Origin: a virus
Reading direction: 5' to 3' (one strand)
Length of the DNA: 64,000 nt
IMG/VR virus record: IMGVR_UViG_3300027743_000002
Location: 1-64,000 of that record
Under the pieces are notes generated by a model that saw only the letters and a list, made by a program, of their open reading frames with translations, ran no database searches and had not been told where the DNA came from. A program made the position numbers and the translations under genes. Position 1 is the first letter of the stretch, and each line of letters starts with the position of its first letter. This document shows, piece after piece, positions 7,440 to 16,109 of this stretch.

Positions 7440-9488
7440 ATGCCTAAGTTGACGAGGGAAGAAACTCAAACACTCTTTAGAGCTTTAGAGATTTCTTCTT
7501 TGTCCGAGATCGATGATGATTGGGTAGGCCAGTTTCTCTCCAAACTCAACGACCCTGTAAAGAAAGCCGCGTGGAATCAACTTCTCGGAATCATCGAAGA
7601 ATTCCGTCCTGAAGAATACAAACGCCTCAACAACTTCGCCAAGAACAACAAGGGAATGCTGCTGGAGTTCCAAGGATGGGAACGCTGGTTAAAGACTCTG
7701 GGAGCGCAGACCTTTACCCGCGACTTTGCCCCGATTCAAAAGAGATTTTGGGATTGGAATTGGCGAGCGTTGCTGAAGATTCGCAAGAACGTCCCGCTTG
7801 ATCCGAAAGAGATGGTTGGCTTTTTACCATGGTCCAGGGAGACGGGGAAAAGTTCAGTAACCGAGTGGGCGTGCATTGCCGAAGGAGCCTTGCTCAGAGG
7901 CGGGTATGTCATCTTCTACTCAGGCAAGCAATCGCAAGCAGAGGAACACGTTACTTCAATCCGTGACCGCATTGAATCTGAGCATGTCAGTGACCTTTAT
8001 CCGTGGTTAGGGAAGCCCAAGGTCGGCGCACACGGAAACAAGTTTGGATGGGGTAAAGAGTTCCTGATGACGAGTGGTGGTTGGGCCATCCGACCTGTTG
8101 GAGCTGATGTAGCGATACGCGGCGGTAAGACACTCAACCTTAGACCAACGCTGATCGTGGTAGACGACCTTGATGAACTCGGTGAGTCACCCGTTGTGGT
8201 CGAACACAAGGAACAGATTCTCACTCGCTCAATTCTGCCGATGGGGAATGACAAAACTCGTGTACTTGTCCCGCAGAATCCCATTCACGCGAACTCAGTA
8301 GTCAATCGAATGCTGACGGGCGTGTCACTTGCGTTGGCGATTAGAACCGTGTTCGGGGAGTTGAATGATGACGGTTCAATGTCCACTCGTCCTGTACCTG
8401 CGGTGCGCGACTTTGCTTACGAAGTCCGCCAAACCGATGAAGGCCCATTCTCTAAAATCACTCAAGGCGAAACGAACTGGCCTGGGATTACGATAGAAGG
8501 TTGGGAGCGAACTCTTAATCGTGTTGGGCCACTAGCATTCGAGAGCGAATACCAACACCGACTCGACGTAATGTTAGAGGAAAGGGTTCTTCCCGAATAC
8601 GATGACAGGGTGCTACGGACGAATCTGATTTCGTGGAGTCAATATGAAACAATGTATGGGACTCGTCGGATTCCGAGTGATTGGATTTGTGATGTTGGTT
8701 GCGATATTGGATATTCGGTAGGCCATCGAACTGCGTTTACATTTCTCACGCGAGCACCGCACGGCGCACCTCTAGCGGGAAGTATTTTTCGTTATCGAGG
8801 ATGTGTATTCACGGCTACCACGATTGGAGAAATGAGCACATCAGTAAAAGCCCGTCTATGGCCTGATGAAAACCTTCAGCGGGAATGGTTGAGTCACGAG
8901 AAGTTAGGCGAGCGGCTAGTGCTTAATCGAGAGCATGGTTGGCACTTCCAGACGTGCGAAAGTGCAAAAACCGCAGGAATTCCGCAATGGAGGCACTTTC
9001 TCAAGTCTGATAAGACGCAGCCGCATCCATTTCACCGAGATGAAAAAAGTGTAGATGGCTTGTGGAAGATTGGTCGTCCAGCATGGTTTGATGTTGTGGA
9101 CGATGACCAGTTCTTTCAACCCTATGATGACCGTGGATTAAAGGTGCATCGTGACCAAGCATTTAATTGGCGACTAAAGCCTGAGAAGCTGACGGAAAGC
9201 GGGCTGACTATTCAGCAGCCTATGAAGGCAGACGAAGATTCCTGCGACGCTACGAGAATGTGTACAGCCGCTCCAAATTTTGGGCCAACTATGCGAGGAA
9301 TGACCCAATATGAAAAGGTGCAAGCCATTATCCCGCAGGGCTATCATGTTAATGAGTTAGTCAAACGTGTTGACTTAGACCCTAACCAACAACACATGAC
9401 TGGTCAGATGGCAACCTTTTTAGCGAGAAAAACATTAGGCTTGGATAAGCCTAAATTAGTTGATCCATGGGGCCAGCCGATAAGGTAA
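7440..9488 (+). CDS. terL: terminase large subunit
   Basis: The 682-residue DNA-packaging motor. It docks on the portal, hydrolyses ATP to translocate DNA and cuts concatemers. The ATPase domain shows a Walker A variant SRETGKSS (132-139) and a Walker B strand LIVVDD followed by LDE (238-246). The C-terminal nuclease domain has a CDIG strand near residues 421-424, followed by GHRTAF, consistent with the RNase H-like fold of terminases. An N-terminal extension of about 125 residues precedes the motor. No small terminase subunit was recognised nearby. The gene follows directly on the periodic cassette and its hairpin. Confidence 0.92.
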   Translation: MPKLTREETQTLFRALEISSLSEIDDDWVGQFLSKLNDPVKKAAWNQLLGIIEEFRPEEYKRLNNFAKNNKGMLLEFQGWERWLKTLGAQTFTRDFAPIQKRFWDWNWRALLKIRKNVPLDPKEMVGFLPWSRETGKSSVTEWACIAEGALLRGGYVIFYSGKQSQAEEHVTSIRDRIESEHVSDLYPWLGKPKVGAHGNKFGWGKEFLMTSGGWAIRPVGADVAIRGGKTLNLRPTLIVVDDLDELGESPVVVEHKEQILTRSILPMGNDKTRVLVPQNPIHANSVVNRMLTGVSLALAIRTVFGELNDDGSMSTRPVPAVRDFAYEVRQTDEGPFSKITQGETNWPGITIEGWERTLNRVGPLAFESEYQHRLDVMLEERVLPEYDDRVLRTNLISWSQYETMYGTRRIPSDWICDVGCDIGYSVGHRTAFTFLTRAPHGAPLAGSIFRYRGCVFTATTIGEMSTSVKARLWPDENLQREWLSHEKLGERLVLNREHGWHFQTCESAKTAGIPQWRHFLKSDKTQPHPFHRDEKSVDGLWKIGRPAWFDVVDDDQFFQPYDDRGLKVHRDQAFNWRLKPEKLTESGLTIQQPMKADEDSCDATRMCTAAPNFGPTMRGMTQYEKVQAIIPQGYHVNELVKRVDLDPNQQHMTGQMATFLARKTLGLDKPKLVDPWGQPIR

Positions 9489-9496
9489 AATAGAAC

Positions 9497-9530
9497 GGCT
9501 CAACCAAAGGCGTGAACCTTTGAGTGAGCC
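9497..9530 (+). other. two-part hairpin between terminase and HNH gene
   Basis: GGCTCA (9497-9502) pairs with TGAGCC (9525-9530). Inside it AAAGG pairs with CCTTT around the loop CGTGAA. No T-run follows, so it may be an RNA-processing or attenuator element at the edge of the inserted endonuclease gene. Confidence 0.45.
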
Positions 9531-9560
9531 TTGCCAACACTTCTTGATGGAGACAAGATC

Positions 9561-10226
9561 ATGCCAGCTAAATCTAAAATAACTCTTGGCGATCAATTTG
9601 GAAAGCTCACTGTGAGTATCTTTCTTGGTATTCGTAATAAAGAGCGATGGTGGGAGTGCATTTGCGAGTGCGGTAAAACCGTTGAGCGAACTACGGGACA
9701 GTTAAGACGACGACGTTCTTGTGGTTGCTTGCGTGGAAAGAACGGTATTAAGCATGGAATGTCTGAGAGTGATGAGTTTGTTATTTGGCACACAATGAAG
9801 GCACGTTGTTATAACCCGAAAGCCACTGGATATGAAAGATACGGAGGAGCGGGAATATCAATGTCTGATGAATGGCGCGATGATTTTATGGCATTTTATA
9901 ATCATATAGGGCCACGTCCATCAAAAAGACATTCCGTAGATCGTTGGCCGAATCCAAGTGGCAATTATGAACCGAATAATGTTCGGTGGGCCACCAAAGA
10001 GGAACAGGGACGTAATAAAAGAACGAATGTAATTTTCACTCTGAACGGGGAGTCTAAGACTTGTATTGAGTGGAGTGAGATTCTTGGAATTAAGCCAATG
10101 ACTTTGCAAGGGCGTAAATACCATGGGTGGTCGGATGAAGAAATACTCACGACACCGACACTTAAACAAGGAAGGAGAAAAAACAGTGTTGGAAGATATG
10201 AAATCCCTGACGGAAGCGGTAAATAG
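9561..10226 (+). CDS. HNH homing-type endonuclease
   Basis: Starts at ATG 9561 with GGAGA 7 bases upstream, in preference to an in-frame TTG at 9531. The 221-residue protein has an N-terminal zinc-binding part (CICECG, later CGCL). The HNH core follows: SVDRWPNPSGNYEPNNVRWA, typical of phage free-standing HNH/AP2-associated nucleases, with its Asn/His metal-binding region. A C-terminal helix-turn-helix-like segment (EWSEILGIKPMTLQGR) probably reads the target site. Such genes are selfish elements between essential genes, here between terminase and head genes. Confidence 0.8.
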   Translation: MPAKSKITLGDQFGKLTVSIFLGIRNKERWWECICECGKTVERTTGQLRRRRSCGCLRGKNGIKHGMSESDEFVIWHTMKARCYNPKATGYERYGGAGISMSDEWRDDFMAFYNHIGPRPSKRHSVDRWPNPSGNYEPNNVRWATKEEQGRNKRTNVIFTLNGESKTCIEWSEILGIKPMTLQGRKYHGWSDEEILTTPTLKQGRRKNSVGRYEIPDGSGK

Positions 10227-10746
10227 ATTTGCGTTTGATTGGTGCGGGCATCGCTCAACCTGTGTGTTGTCATCCGCAGCCCTTGTCCACGTCTTACGGG
10301 AATTGGGCTATGACGCGATGCCGTTGCGGGTTCGTTGCTCAGTACATTCTTCTGAGCCTAGACAAACAGGAACGGTGCTTGGGTCAGACGGAGATGGGTG
10401 CCGACAAGCCGCTGCGGGGCCGGATATGTGGCATGGACATCTAGTAGTAATTGCGGAGAACCGATTCTTGCTTGATCCGTCCATTGACCAAGTGAGTGAA
10501 GGAGAAGAATGTAATCGCTGGATGAACGTGCCGCCATTAGCAGTGGAAGTGAGTGAACGATTTATCCGTGGTGAAGAAGGGTTTTCATTTCAACATGGAA
10601 ATGCCAATCTTTACTATAACGCACGACGACGACAAGTAGGATTTCTATCTGCGCCTGACTGGAAACGTCCGTCACATTGGATGCCCGTGGCGCGTCAAGT
10701 GTTAAACGAGACTAAAATCGTTGCTAAACAGTCGCATGTGACATAA
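10186..10746 (+). CDS. transglutaminase/papain-fold-like protein
   Basis: Starts at GTG 10186 behind GGAAGGAG and overlaps the end of the HNH gene. The 186-residue protein has a Cys near the start of a helix (CVLSSAALVHVLRELGY). About 60 residues later comes WHGHLVVI, then FLLDPSIDQ, giving an ordered Cys-His-Asp set of the kind used by transglutaminase-like and arylamine-acetyltransferase-like folds. The substrate is unknown; protein cross-linking, deamidation or proteolysis during head assembly are possibilities. The fold call is by motif spacing only. Confidence 0.45.
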   Translation: MLEDMKSLTEAVNRFAFDWCGHRSTCVLSSAALVHVLRELGYDAMPLRVRCSVHSSEPRQTGTVLGSDGDGCRQAAAGPDMWHGHLVVIAENRFLLDPSIDQVSEGEECNRWMNVPPLAVEVSERFIRGEEGFSFQHGNANLYYNARRRQVGFLSAPDWKRPSHWMPVARQVLNETKIVAKQSHVT

Positions 10747-10757
10747 ACTGCGCGGTG

Positions 10758-10931
10758 ATGCCTTACCGGAGCGCAAGTCAAAGAAGATTTTTTCATTCTA
10801 GTGGAGCGGCAAAAGCAGGGATTACGCTCAAACAAGTGAAAGAATTTGACGCGGCAAGTAAGGACATGAAATTACCAGAAAAGAAGATTAAAAAGCGTGG
10901 CTTGAAGCACGTAAAAATTGGGGGAAAATAA
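10758..10931 (+). CDS. small conserved phage protein (57 aa)
   Basis: ATG 10758 to TAA 10931. The N-terminus MPYRSASQRRFF and a later KxKLPEKK-like segment match a recurrent tiny phage protein type of basic, helical polypeptides near head genes. It fits exactly between its neighbours, with the next ATG at 10934. Function is unknown. Confidence 0.6.
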   Translation: MPYRSASQRRFFHSSGAAKAGITLKQVKEFDAASKDMKLPEKKIKKRGLKHVKIGGK

Positions 10932-10933
10932 TT

Positions 10934-11296
10934 ATGCCAGGTCTCACGACGTACACCGCAGATAACAGGCAGACAAGCGCATTGGTCGGCTATGCGATTT
11001 TGCAGGCGTTTGTGCAGGGATACCTTACGAACAGCAATGTTACGGGAGCAGCGACCGCAGACGAGTTGATTGCCTTTGTGAACGCTGCCGTGGTTAGCCC
11101 TGGTGGGGAATCATTTTCACAGCGCAACGCAATTGCGCGAGCACTTGCCGTAGGAAAAGCACTAGGCGATCTCAGCGACGCACGAGTGGCTGCTGCAACG
11201 AGCGCAAATGACCTTGCTGTGACTTACACATGGGTTTCGTCAGACCCCGCAGCGAGTGTGACGGGTCACTTGGGGCCGAACCTCATAACTGGATAA
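10934..11296 (+). CDS. hypothetical protein
   Basis: A 120-residue Ala/Thr/Val-rich protein starting 2 bases after the preceding stop. It is predicted globular, with no recognised motif. It sits among the small genes upstream of the portal. Confidence 0.5.
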   Translation: MPGLTTYTADNRQTSALVGYAILQAFVQGYLTNSNVTGAATADELIAFVNAAVVSPGGESFSQRNAIARALAVGKALGDLSDARVAAATSANDLAVTYTWVSSDPAASVTGHLGPNLITG

Positions 11297-11301
11297 TCGC
11301 C

Positions 11302-11688
11302 ATGGGTGAAATAGATAGTCTAGCCCGCGCCGCGTGGGAAGGAACTCGTTCGGAACACGCTGTCCCTTACGACGAGTTGGAGCCTGCGTATCGAGACAAC
11401 TTACTTAGACGGGCAGAAGCAGTCTTAGGTGGTGCACCTCCTACAGGCCCGTGGGAAGTCTATGAGAAGCAAGTATGTCAACTGGCCTCAACGAATACGG
11501 AAGTTGGTGCAGAGATGGCGATGGCGGCAGAGATTCCTGAAGAAGTAAAAGAGGAATTGGTAGAAGAAGTTCAGGAAGAAGCCAAACCCAAGAAGGTGAC
11601 AAAGAAAGCCGCGCCAAAGAAAGTGGCTACCAAGAAACCCGTTAAGGTAGTCAAGGCTGTAGCCAAACCCGTAGCGAAGAAAAAGTGA
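11302..11688 (+). CDS. small protein with histone H1-like basic tail
   Basis: Starts at ATG 11302, choosing the start inside the longer frame because it follows the preceding stop. The first 50 residues (LARAAWEGTRSEHAVPYDEL) resemble a short helical domain often seen in phage RyR-like proteins. After an acidic hinge comes a Lys/Ala/Pro/Val-rich tail of about 45 residues (repeats of KKxAPKK and KPVKxV) like histone H1 or AlgP tails. The tail should bind DNA or polyanions; a DNA-condensing or packaging role is possible. Confidence 0.5.
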   Translation: MGEIDSLARAAWEGTRSEHAVPYDELEPAYRDNLLRRAEAVLGGAPPTGPWEVYEKQVCQLASTNTEVGAEMAMAAEIPEEVKEELVEEVQEEAKPKKVTKKAAPKKVATKKPVKVVKAVAKPVAKKK

Positions 11689-12104
11689 AACGACTATTTC
11701 GCATCCTACATTGGCAAGCCCGCTGTCGTTTTTGGCGCAAGCAAGCCGAAGCAGCCAAGCGAGAAGTAGCACGCTTACAATTATCTCTCTTAGCTGAAAG
11801 ATATCGAAATCTCACTAGGGAAGATATGTTTGTAAGTGCGAGCGTGATGGGAGCGAGAGGGATGTATGGGGTTGCCCCGCGTGGTGGGCCTGCATTGGCG
11901 GAACCGACTCAACCCAAAGTTCCCGCAGTTGATCCGTATCAGTTAAGTGGAGCGGACTTGATGGAGTTTGAGACGTTCTGGAAACCGGACGCAGAAGCAG
12001 CAGGGATTTCGCTGATTACAGCCAAGCAAAAGTTTATTCATGAAGTAGTGATACCTCGTCGGGCACCATTACAAGACGATCCTTTCAATAGTAGGGCTAA
12101 CTAA
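11685..12104 (+). CDS. hypothetical protein with basic N-terminal helix
   Basis: Starts at GTG 11685, overlapping the preceding TGA. The 139 residues begin with a strongly basic amphipathic helix (about 1-40) and continue with a Pro-rich middle. It is the last small gene before the portal. No family is recognised. Confidence 0.45.
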   Translation: MKRLFRILHWQARCRFWRKQAEAAKREVARLQLSLLAERYRNLTREDMFVSASVMGARGMYGVAPRGGPALAEPTQPKVPAVDPYQLSGADLMEFETFWKPDAEAAGISLITAKQKFIHEVVIPRRAPLQDDPFNSRAN

Positions 12105-12123
12105 GCCAACAAGTGAGCAGTGA

Positions 12124-14742
12124 TTGAACGATTCCCGTGAGTCCCCTAACTTTACCCCGCTCTCGGTCGCCACGGCTCGTGGTGCTCAGAATTTCGCGCC
12201 TGCCAAACCCATCCATGATGTTCTTCAATCTCGTCAGCTAAGTGAAAAGCGCACACCCTCAAAACTTGAAGCAGGCATTAAAGAACTTTACTCCCACTAT
12301 CTGAATCAAGAAAACGCTGCATGGAACTCAATGATTGGGATGGCCCAATTAGTTTCCTTGTTCAGAAAAGGCCAACAATTACTACAACGCCGACCCTTTG
12401 GTGCCCCAGGATACTACGTTAGACCACTCACCGACAACGATGACACGGTAATGAAGCAGACAGCGATGAACCTGATGGGGTTCTTTTCGCAAGCATGTGA
12501 ATCGAAAGTCATTGCTTCTAATCCGAACGTGAACATGCGCCCTGGGGATGATACACCGGAAGCCATTGCTGCCGCGCAAGCGTGTCGTCCCGTCGTGGAT
12601 TACTACGAAACTGAGTGGTACACCGTCCCTTTTGTGCGCCGTGAAGCAATTCGCTTTTTGACTGATGGAGTAGTGATTCATCAGGTGCGGTGGAATCCGT
12701 TTCTTGGGGGCTACGAAGTCAATGAGCGAGAAGTTACGCATGAAGATGTGACGATTGACGAAGGTGGTGGTCAATGTCTTGATTGCCAATTTGAAGGCTC
12801 GCACGAAGCGTTTCAAGGCGAGTATTCAGCGCAATGTCCTGAGTGTGAAAGTCCGGCGGTAGATGTAAGAGACCCGATAAAGCAGAAGTTGGCAAGGATC
12901 GGGATGGGCCAATCGAAGCCCGTAGGTGAGCCGGAAATCGTTTCATCTGCTTTCGCGTCGTGGCGTTGGGACTTGACGAAGGATTTGGAGTTATCGACGT
13001 GGGCGATTAAGCGGCAGTACATCGGACAAGGCGCAATCAAGTTGATGCTTGGGGATGTGACTATCCCTGATTCACAGAGTTCCGAATCTCACGGTCTGGA
13101 CGTGATGTACGCCCTCGCTTATTCAGGTCAGGCGTTCGCTGGAACTAGTAGTTCTCAGTACACAAACACATCGTTAGTTGATAAGAAGCCGACGTTAGCA
13201 GAGTTTTGGTTAAGCCCTGAAGACCAAGCCATGATTGAGACTGAAGGGGGCGAGACAATCTGCGGGCAGACGCTTCCCAAAGGTCGCTTAAGTGAATTCT
13301 TTGGTGGCAAACCAATCTGTGTAGTGGGCTTGAACGATATGTCCCTGATTGTCGGGATGTATGCGAACGAGTCTCAGCAAAAGGAAGTAGTCACCGCTCA
13401 GTGGTTCATGGATGCGGATTCAGGTGCAGGGCGCGGCATGGAAGATACCGCAGCCGTACAGCGCAGATTCAACGCAGTCGATGGTCAGATTTATCAAGGG
13501 CTTGCAACTACAGCAACTCCCGCTGTGTTTACGGATATGTCGTTGATTAAGGAAGATCAGGGAAGATACTTGTTTGCCCCAGGTCATAACATTGATATTT
13601 CACTGGCGTTGCTACCGCCGAACATGAAGTTGCAGGATGCGATTTATGTTGGAAATCCTGGGGCGGTGAGTCAACAGTTTGTTCAGTACGGCTCTCAGTT
13701 CTTGCGCGAGATGGCGCAGATTTCCAGTCTTGTCACAGAGTTCACGAATGGCTTGATTGGAGTGGATAACCGCACTGCAACAGGTGCACAGATTACGGCA
13801 CAGTTAGCGAACTCGTTGTATGGCCCAATGCTGGCAAGTAAAGGTCAGATGAGAGTTGATATTGCGAAGAAGATCGTTCGGTTGGTGGCGGAACATGACT
13901 TCTCAGGCAGGTACTATCCAGGCAAAGGCGCAGCCAAGGGCAGAATGGTTAGTGGGCAGGATTTGAAGTCGAAAGTGGTCTTTGAGTTAGTGCCTAACAG
14001 CGAGTTGCCTGTAAGTCCCTTTACTGAGCAGACAGACATTAGAGTGTTTGGAGAGTCTTTTGGGGGACTTTTAGGTGCAGCTCAGTTACAAGCACAGTTT
14101 CCACGCTTCTTTAAGGCGGTAGCAAAGCCGTTTAACATTCAATTTGATGATGAGAGTGATGACGATGTGAGCACGTTGTGTCTCAAGCGACTTGAAAGTA
14201 TGAGAATGAACCTTGAGTCAGGTGTGACTGACCCTGCGGTGTTAGTGCAGATGGTCAAGCCTCCCGTGAGTAAGGTAGAGCCGAAACATGCTGAGAAAGC
14301 GGAATGGTACAGCGACTATTTAGACTTGGAGAGAGGTCAAACTGCCCCGTTGGAATTACGTGAAGCGATTGAGCAAATGTATTGGTCTCATCTAAATCTC
14401 CAAGTTGAGAAGTCAATGCCTCAATCCTTTAATCAAGGTTTAATCGGTGCGGCGGGTGCTGCGCCTGCTGCGATTGGTTCAGCCTTACTGCAAGGTCAAG
14501 AGCAGCAAGCAGAACCAGCGGTTGAGGACAAGAGTGAAGAATTGGAAGCGAAAGTTGCGATTGAGGAAATGAAGACAAAGAAAGACCTCGAACTCAAGCA
14601 GATGGAGACGGAGACGCAAAAACAAGTCGCGTTAATTCAGGGACAGAGTGCCCTTGCTAACACAAAACTTGCGGGTGAGAATCAGTTGAAGGTGGCTAAA
14701 GCCAAGCCAAAGGTAAAACCCGCAGCAAGGAAGTCGGCATAG
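12124..14742 (+). CDS. portal protein with inserted zinc ribbon
   Basis: An 872-residue protein starting at TTG 12124; a stop lies immediately upstream in frame, so no earlier start exists. Portal proteins form the dodecameric ring at one capsid vertex, the docking site for terminase and tail. Evidence is size, the place after terminase, the long helical core and a charged coiled-coil C-terminus (about 800-872) rich in Glu, Gln and Lys. Two CxxC pairs at 218-221 and 238-241 form a probable zinc ribbon inserted in the first half. A DUF-type structural protein is the alternative, but no better portal candidate exists in the window. Confidence 0.75.
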   Translation: MNDSRESPNFTPLSVATARGAQNFAPAKPIHDVLQSRQLSEKRTPSKLEAGIKELYSHYLNQENAAWNSMIGMAQLVSLFRKGQQLLQRRPFGAPGYYVRPLTDNDDTVMKQTAMNLMGFFSQACESKVIASNPNVNMRPGDDTPEAIAAAQACRPVVDYYETEWYTVPFVRREAIRFLTDGVVIHQVRWNPFLGGYEVNEREVTHEDVTIDEGGGQCLDCQFEGSHEAFQGEYSAQCPECESPAVDVRDPIKQKLARIGMGQSKPVGEPEIVSSAFASWRWDLTKDLELSTWAIKRQYIGQGAIKLMLGDVTIPDSQSSESHGLDVMYALAYSGQAFAGTSSSQYTNTSLVDKKPTLAEFWLSPEDQAMIETEGGETICGQTLPKGRLSEFFGGKPICVVGLNDMSLIVGMYANESQQKEVVTAQWFMDADSGAGRGMEDTAAVQRRFNAVDGQIYQGLATTATPAVFTDMSLIKEDQGRYLFAPGHNIDISLALLPPNMKLQDAIYVGNPGAVSQQFVQYGSQFLREMAQISSLVTEFTNGLIGVDNRTATGAQITAQLANSLYGPMLASKGQMRVDIAKKIVRLVAEHDFSGRYYPGKGAAKGRMVSGQDLKSKVVFELVPNSELPVSPFTEQTDIRVFGESFGGLLGAAQLQAQFPRFFKAVAKPFNIQFDDESDDDVSTLCLKRLESMRMNLESGVTDPAVLVQMVKPPVSKVEPKHAEKAEWYSDYLDLERGQTAPLELREAIEQMYWSHLNLQVEKSMPQSFNQGLIGAAGAAPAAIGSALLQGQEQQAEPAVEDKSEELEAKVAIEEMKTKKDLELKQMETETQKQVALIQGQSALANTKLAGENQLKVAKAKPKVKPAARKSA

Positions 14743-14744
14743 TC

Positions 14745-16106
14745 ATGGCCTTTACTGACAGACTACGGAAACGAATCAGCAGCCCCGTTGGATTTGCGGG
14801 CGGCACGTTGGAAGAACAACTTCTGCGAGCCGCGCAAGGGGATCAAGCCACAGCCCCACAACCTGAACGCGGTGGGTTTATTCGTGAACCACAGCCAACG
14901 ATGGCTGAGTCTGCAATGGCTCGTGTTGTTGAACCACAACCTGCTCCCGCGTTAGCGCAGCCGATGGCGCGTTCGCGTTCGTTCAAGGATGCATTATCAC
15001 GACCAACGCAAGCCCCAACGGGCAGTTTTGAGCCACCACAGCCCACTCAAACAACGGACTTAGGACAAGGAAGGACGTTTACCGAAGGCGGTACGGACGA
15101 TGTACGTGGCCGACGCGCTGAACCACGAGACTTCATTGCTGATGATGAAGCGTATTTGCGCGATTTGAGAAACAAACCCCGCACTTGGCGAGACAAGTTA
15201 GTAGACGTGACAGACGCTCTCAATGTGGTAGCAGGGGGACAGAAAAGAATTCTCCCAACCAAGCGAGAGCGAGAAATTGGAGAGGTAGAGAACAGAATTG
15301 GACAAGGGTTGGCGATAGACAGATCACGACTTCCCAAAGCAAGTGAGCGGGGGCAAATATCCACACGGGTTGTGAATGAAGGTGAGTATCCCGATGTGGA
15401 AGCAGGAACAGAGATTCGGGTACGAATTGATCCGCGCACGGGTGAACCTACAGACATGATAGGGGCGAATAAACGCCCTGTGGTAGCGGGTCTCCCGAAA
15501 AAGGGAGCAGAGCGAGCACCCCACTACGATAAGGACGCAGAGGGCTACTTAATCACCGTACAAGATGGTAAGTCGAAGCGGGTCGTGAATGAAAAGGGTG
15601 AACCCGTCCAAGTGAAAAAGAGTGGTGACGAAGAATTCGTGGAAGTGGAAGTCAATGGACGGAAACTGAAGGTCACTCCTGCACAAGCATTGAACTACTA
15701 CGGGCAAACGGGAGAGCAGGAAATCAAACGCACGGCAGCACAGCGAGAGGCGTTAGCCAAGCGAACAGCAAAGTTGAATGAGTCATCGACACTCTACAAG
15801 AAGGCTGACAACTTAGCGGAAGAAGCAAAGAAGTTACATGGACAACCCGATCCCTACGGTGACGTTGCGAAGCGCATCATGGAGTACGAGAAGGAAGCGC
15901 GAGACTTGCGCGTTAAGGGTGATGCGGCGCGGGCTGACGGAGAAGCGATTCCGGTTGCCACAGAGCAACCACCAGCAGCGACGGGTGGCAAGTACGCAGG
16001 ACAGAGAATCGCCACCACGAAACTCGCAGACGCAGCCAAGCGGTTGAACATGACCATCGAGAAGGTCAAAGAATATCTTCAAAGTGAAGGTGCTGAGATA
16101 TATTGA
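14745..16106 (+). CDS. putative internal virion protein, low-complexity
   Basis: A 453-residue protein 2 bases after the portal stop. It is highly charged, rich in Arg, Glu, Pro and Gln, and probably disordered in its first 140 residues. A helical region (about 325-400) follows. The last 45 residues (TTKLADAAKRLNMTIEKVKEYL) look like a helix-turn-helix or LysM-size module. Immediately upstream of the transglycosylase-bearing ejection protein, it may be a partner injected with DNA. No family is recognised. Confidence 0.5.
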   Translation: MAFTDRLRKRISSPVGFAGGTLEEQLLRAAQGDQATAPQPERGGFIREPQPTMAESAMARVVEPQPAPALAQPMARSRSFKDALSRPTQAPTGSFEPPQPTQTTDLGQGRTFTEGGTDDVRGRRAEPRDFIADDEAYLRDLRNKPRTWRDKLVDVTDALNVVAGGQKRILPTKREREIGEVENRIGQGLAIDRSRLPKASERGQISTRVVNEGEYPDVEAGTEIRVRIDPRTGEPTDMIGANKRPVVAGLPKKGAERAPHYDKDAEGYLITVQDGKSKRVVNEKGEPVQVKKSGDEEFVEVEVNGRKLKVTPAQALNYYGQTGEQEIKRTAAQREALAKRTAKLNESSTLYKKADNLAEEAKKLHGQPDPYGDVAKRIMEYEKEARDLRVKGDAARADGEAIPVATEQPPAATGGKYAGQRIATTKLADAAKRLNMTIEKVKEYLQSEGAEIY

Positions 16107-16109
16107 GCA

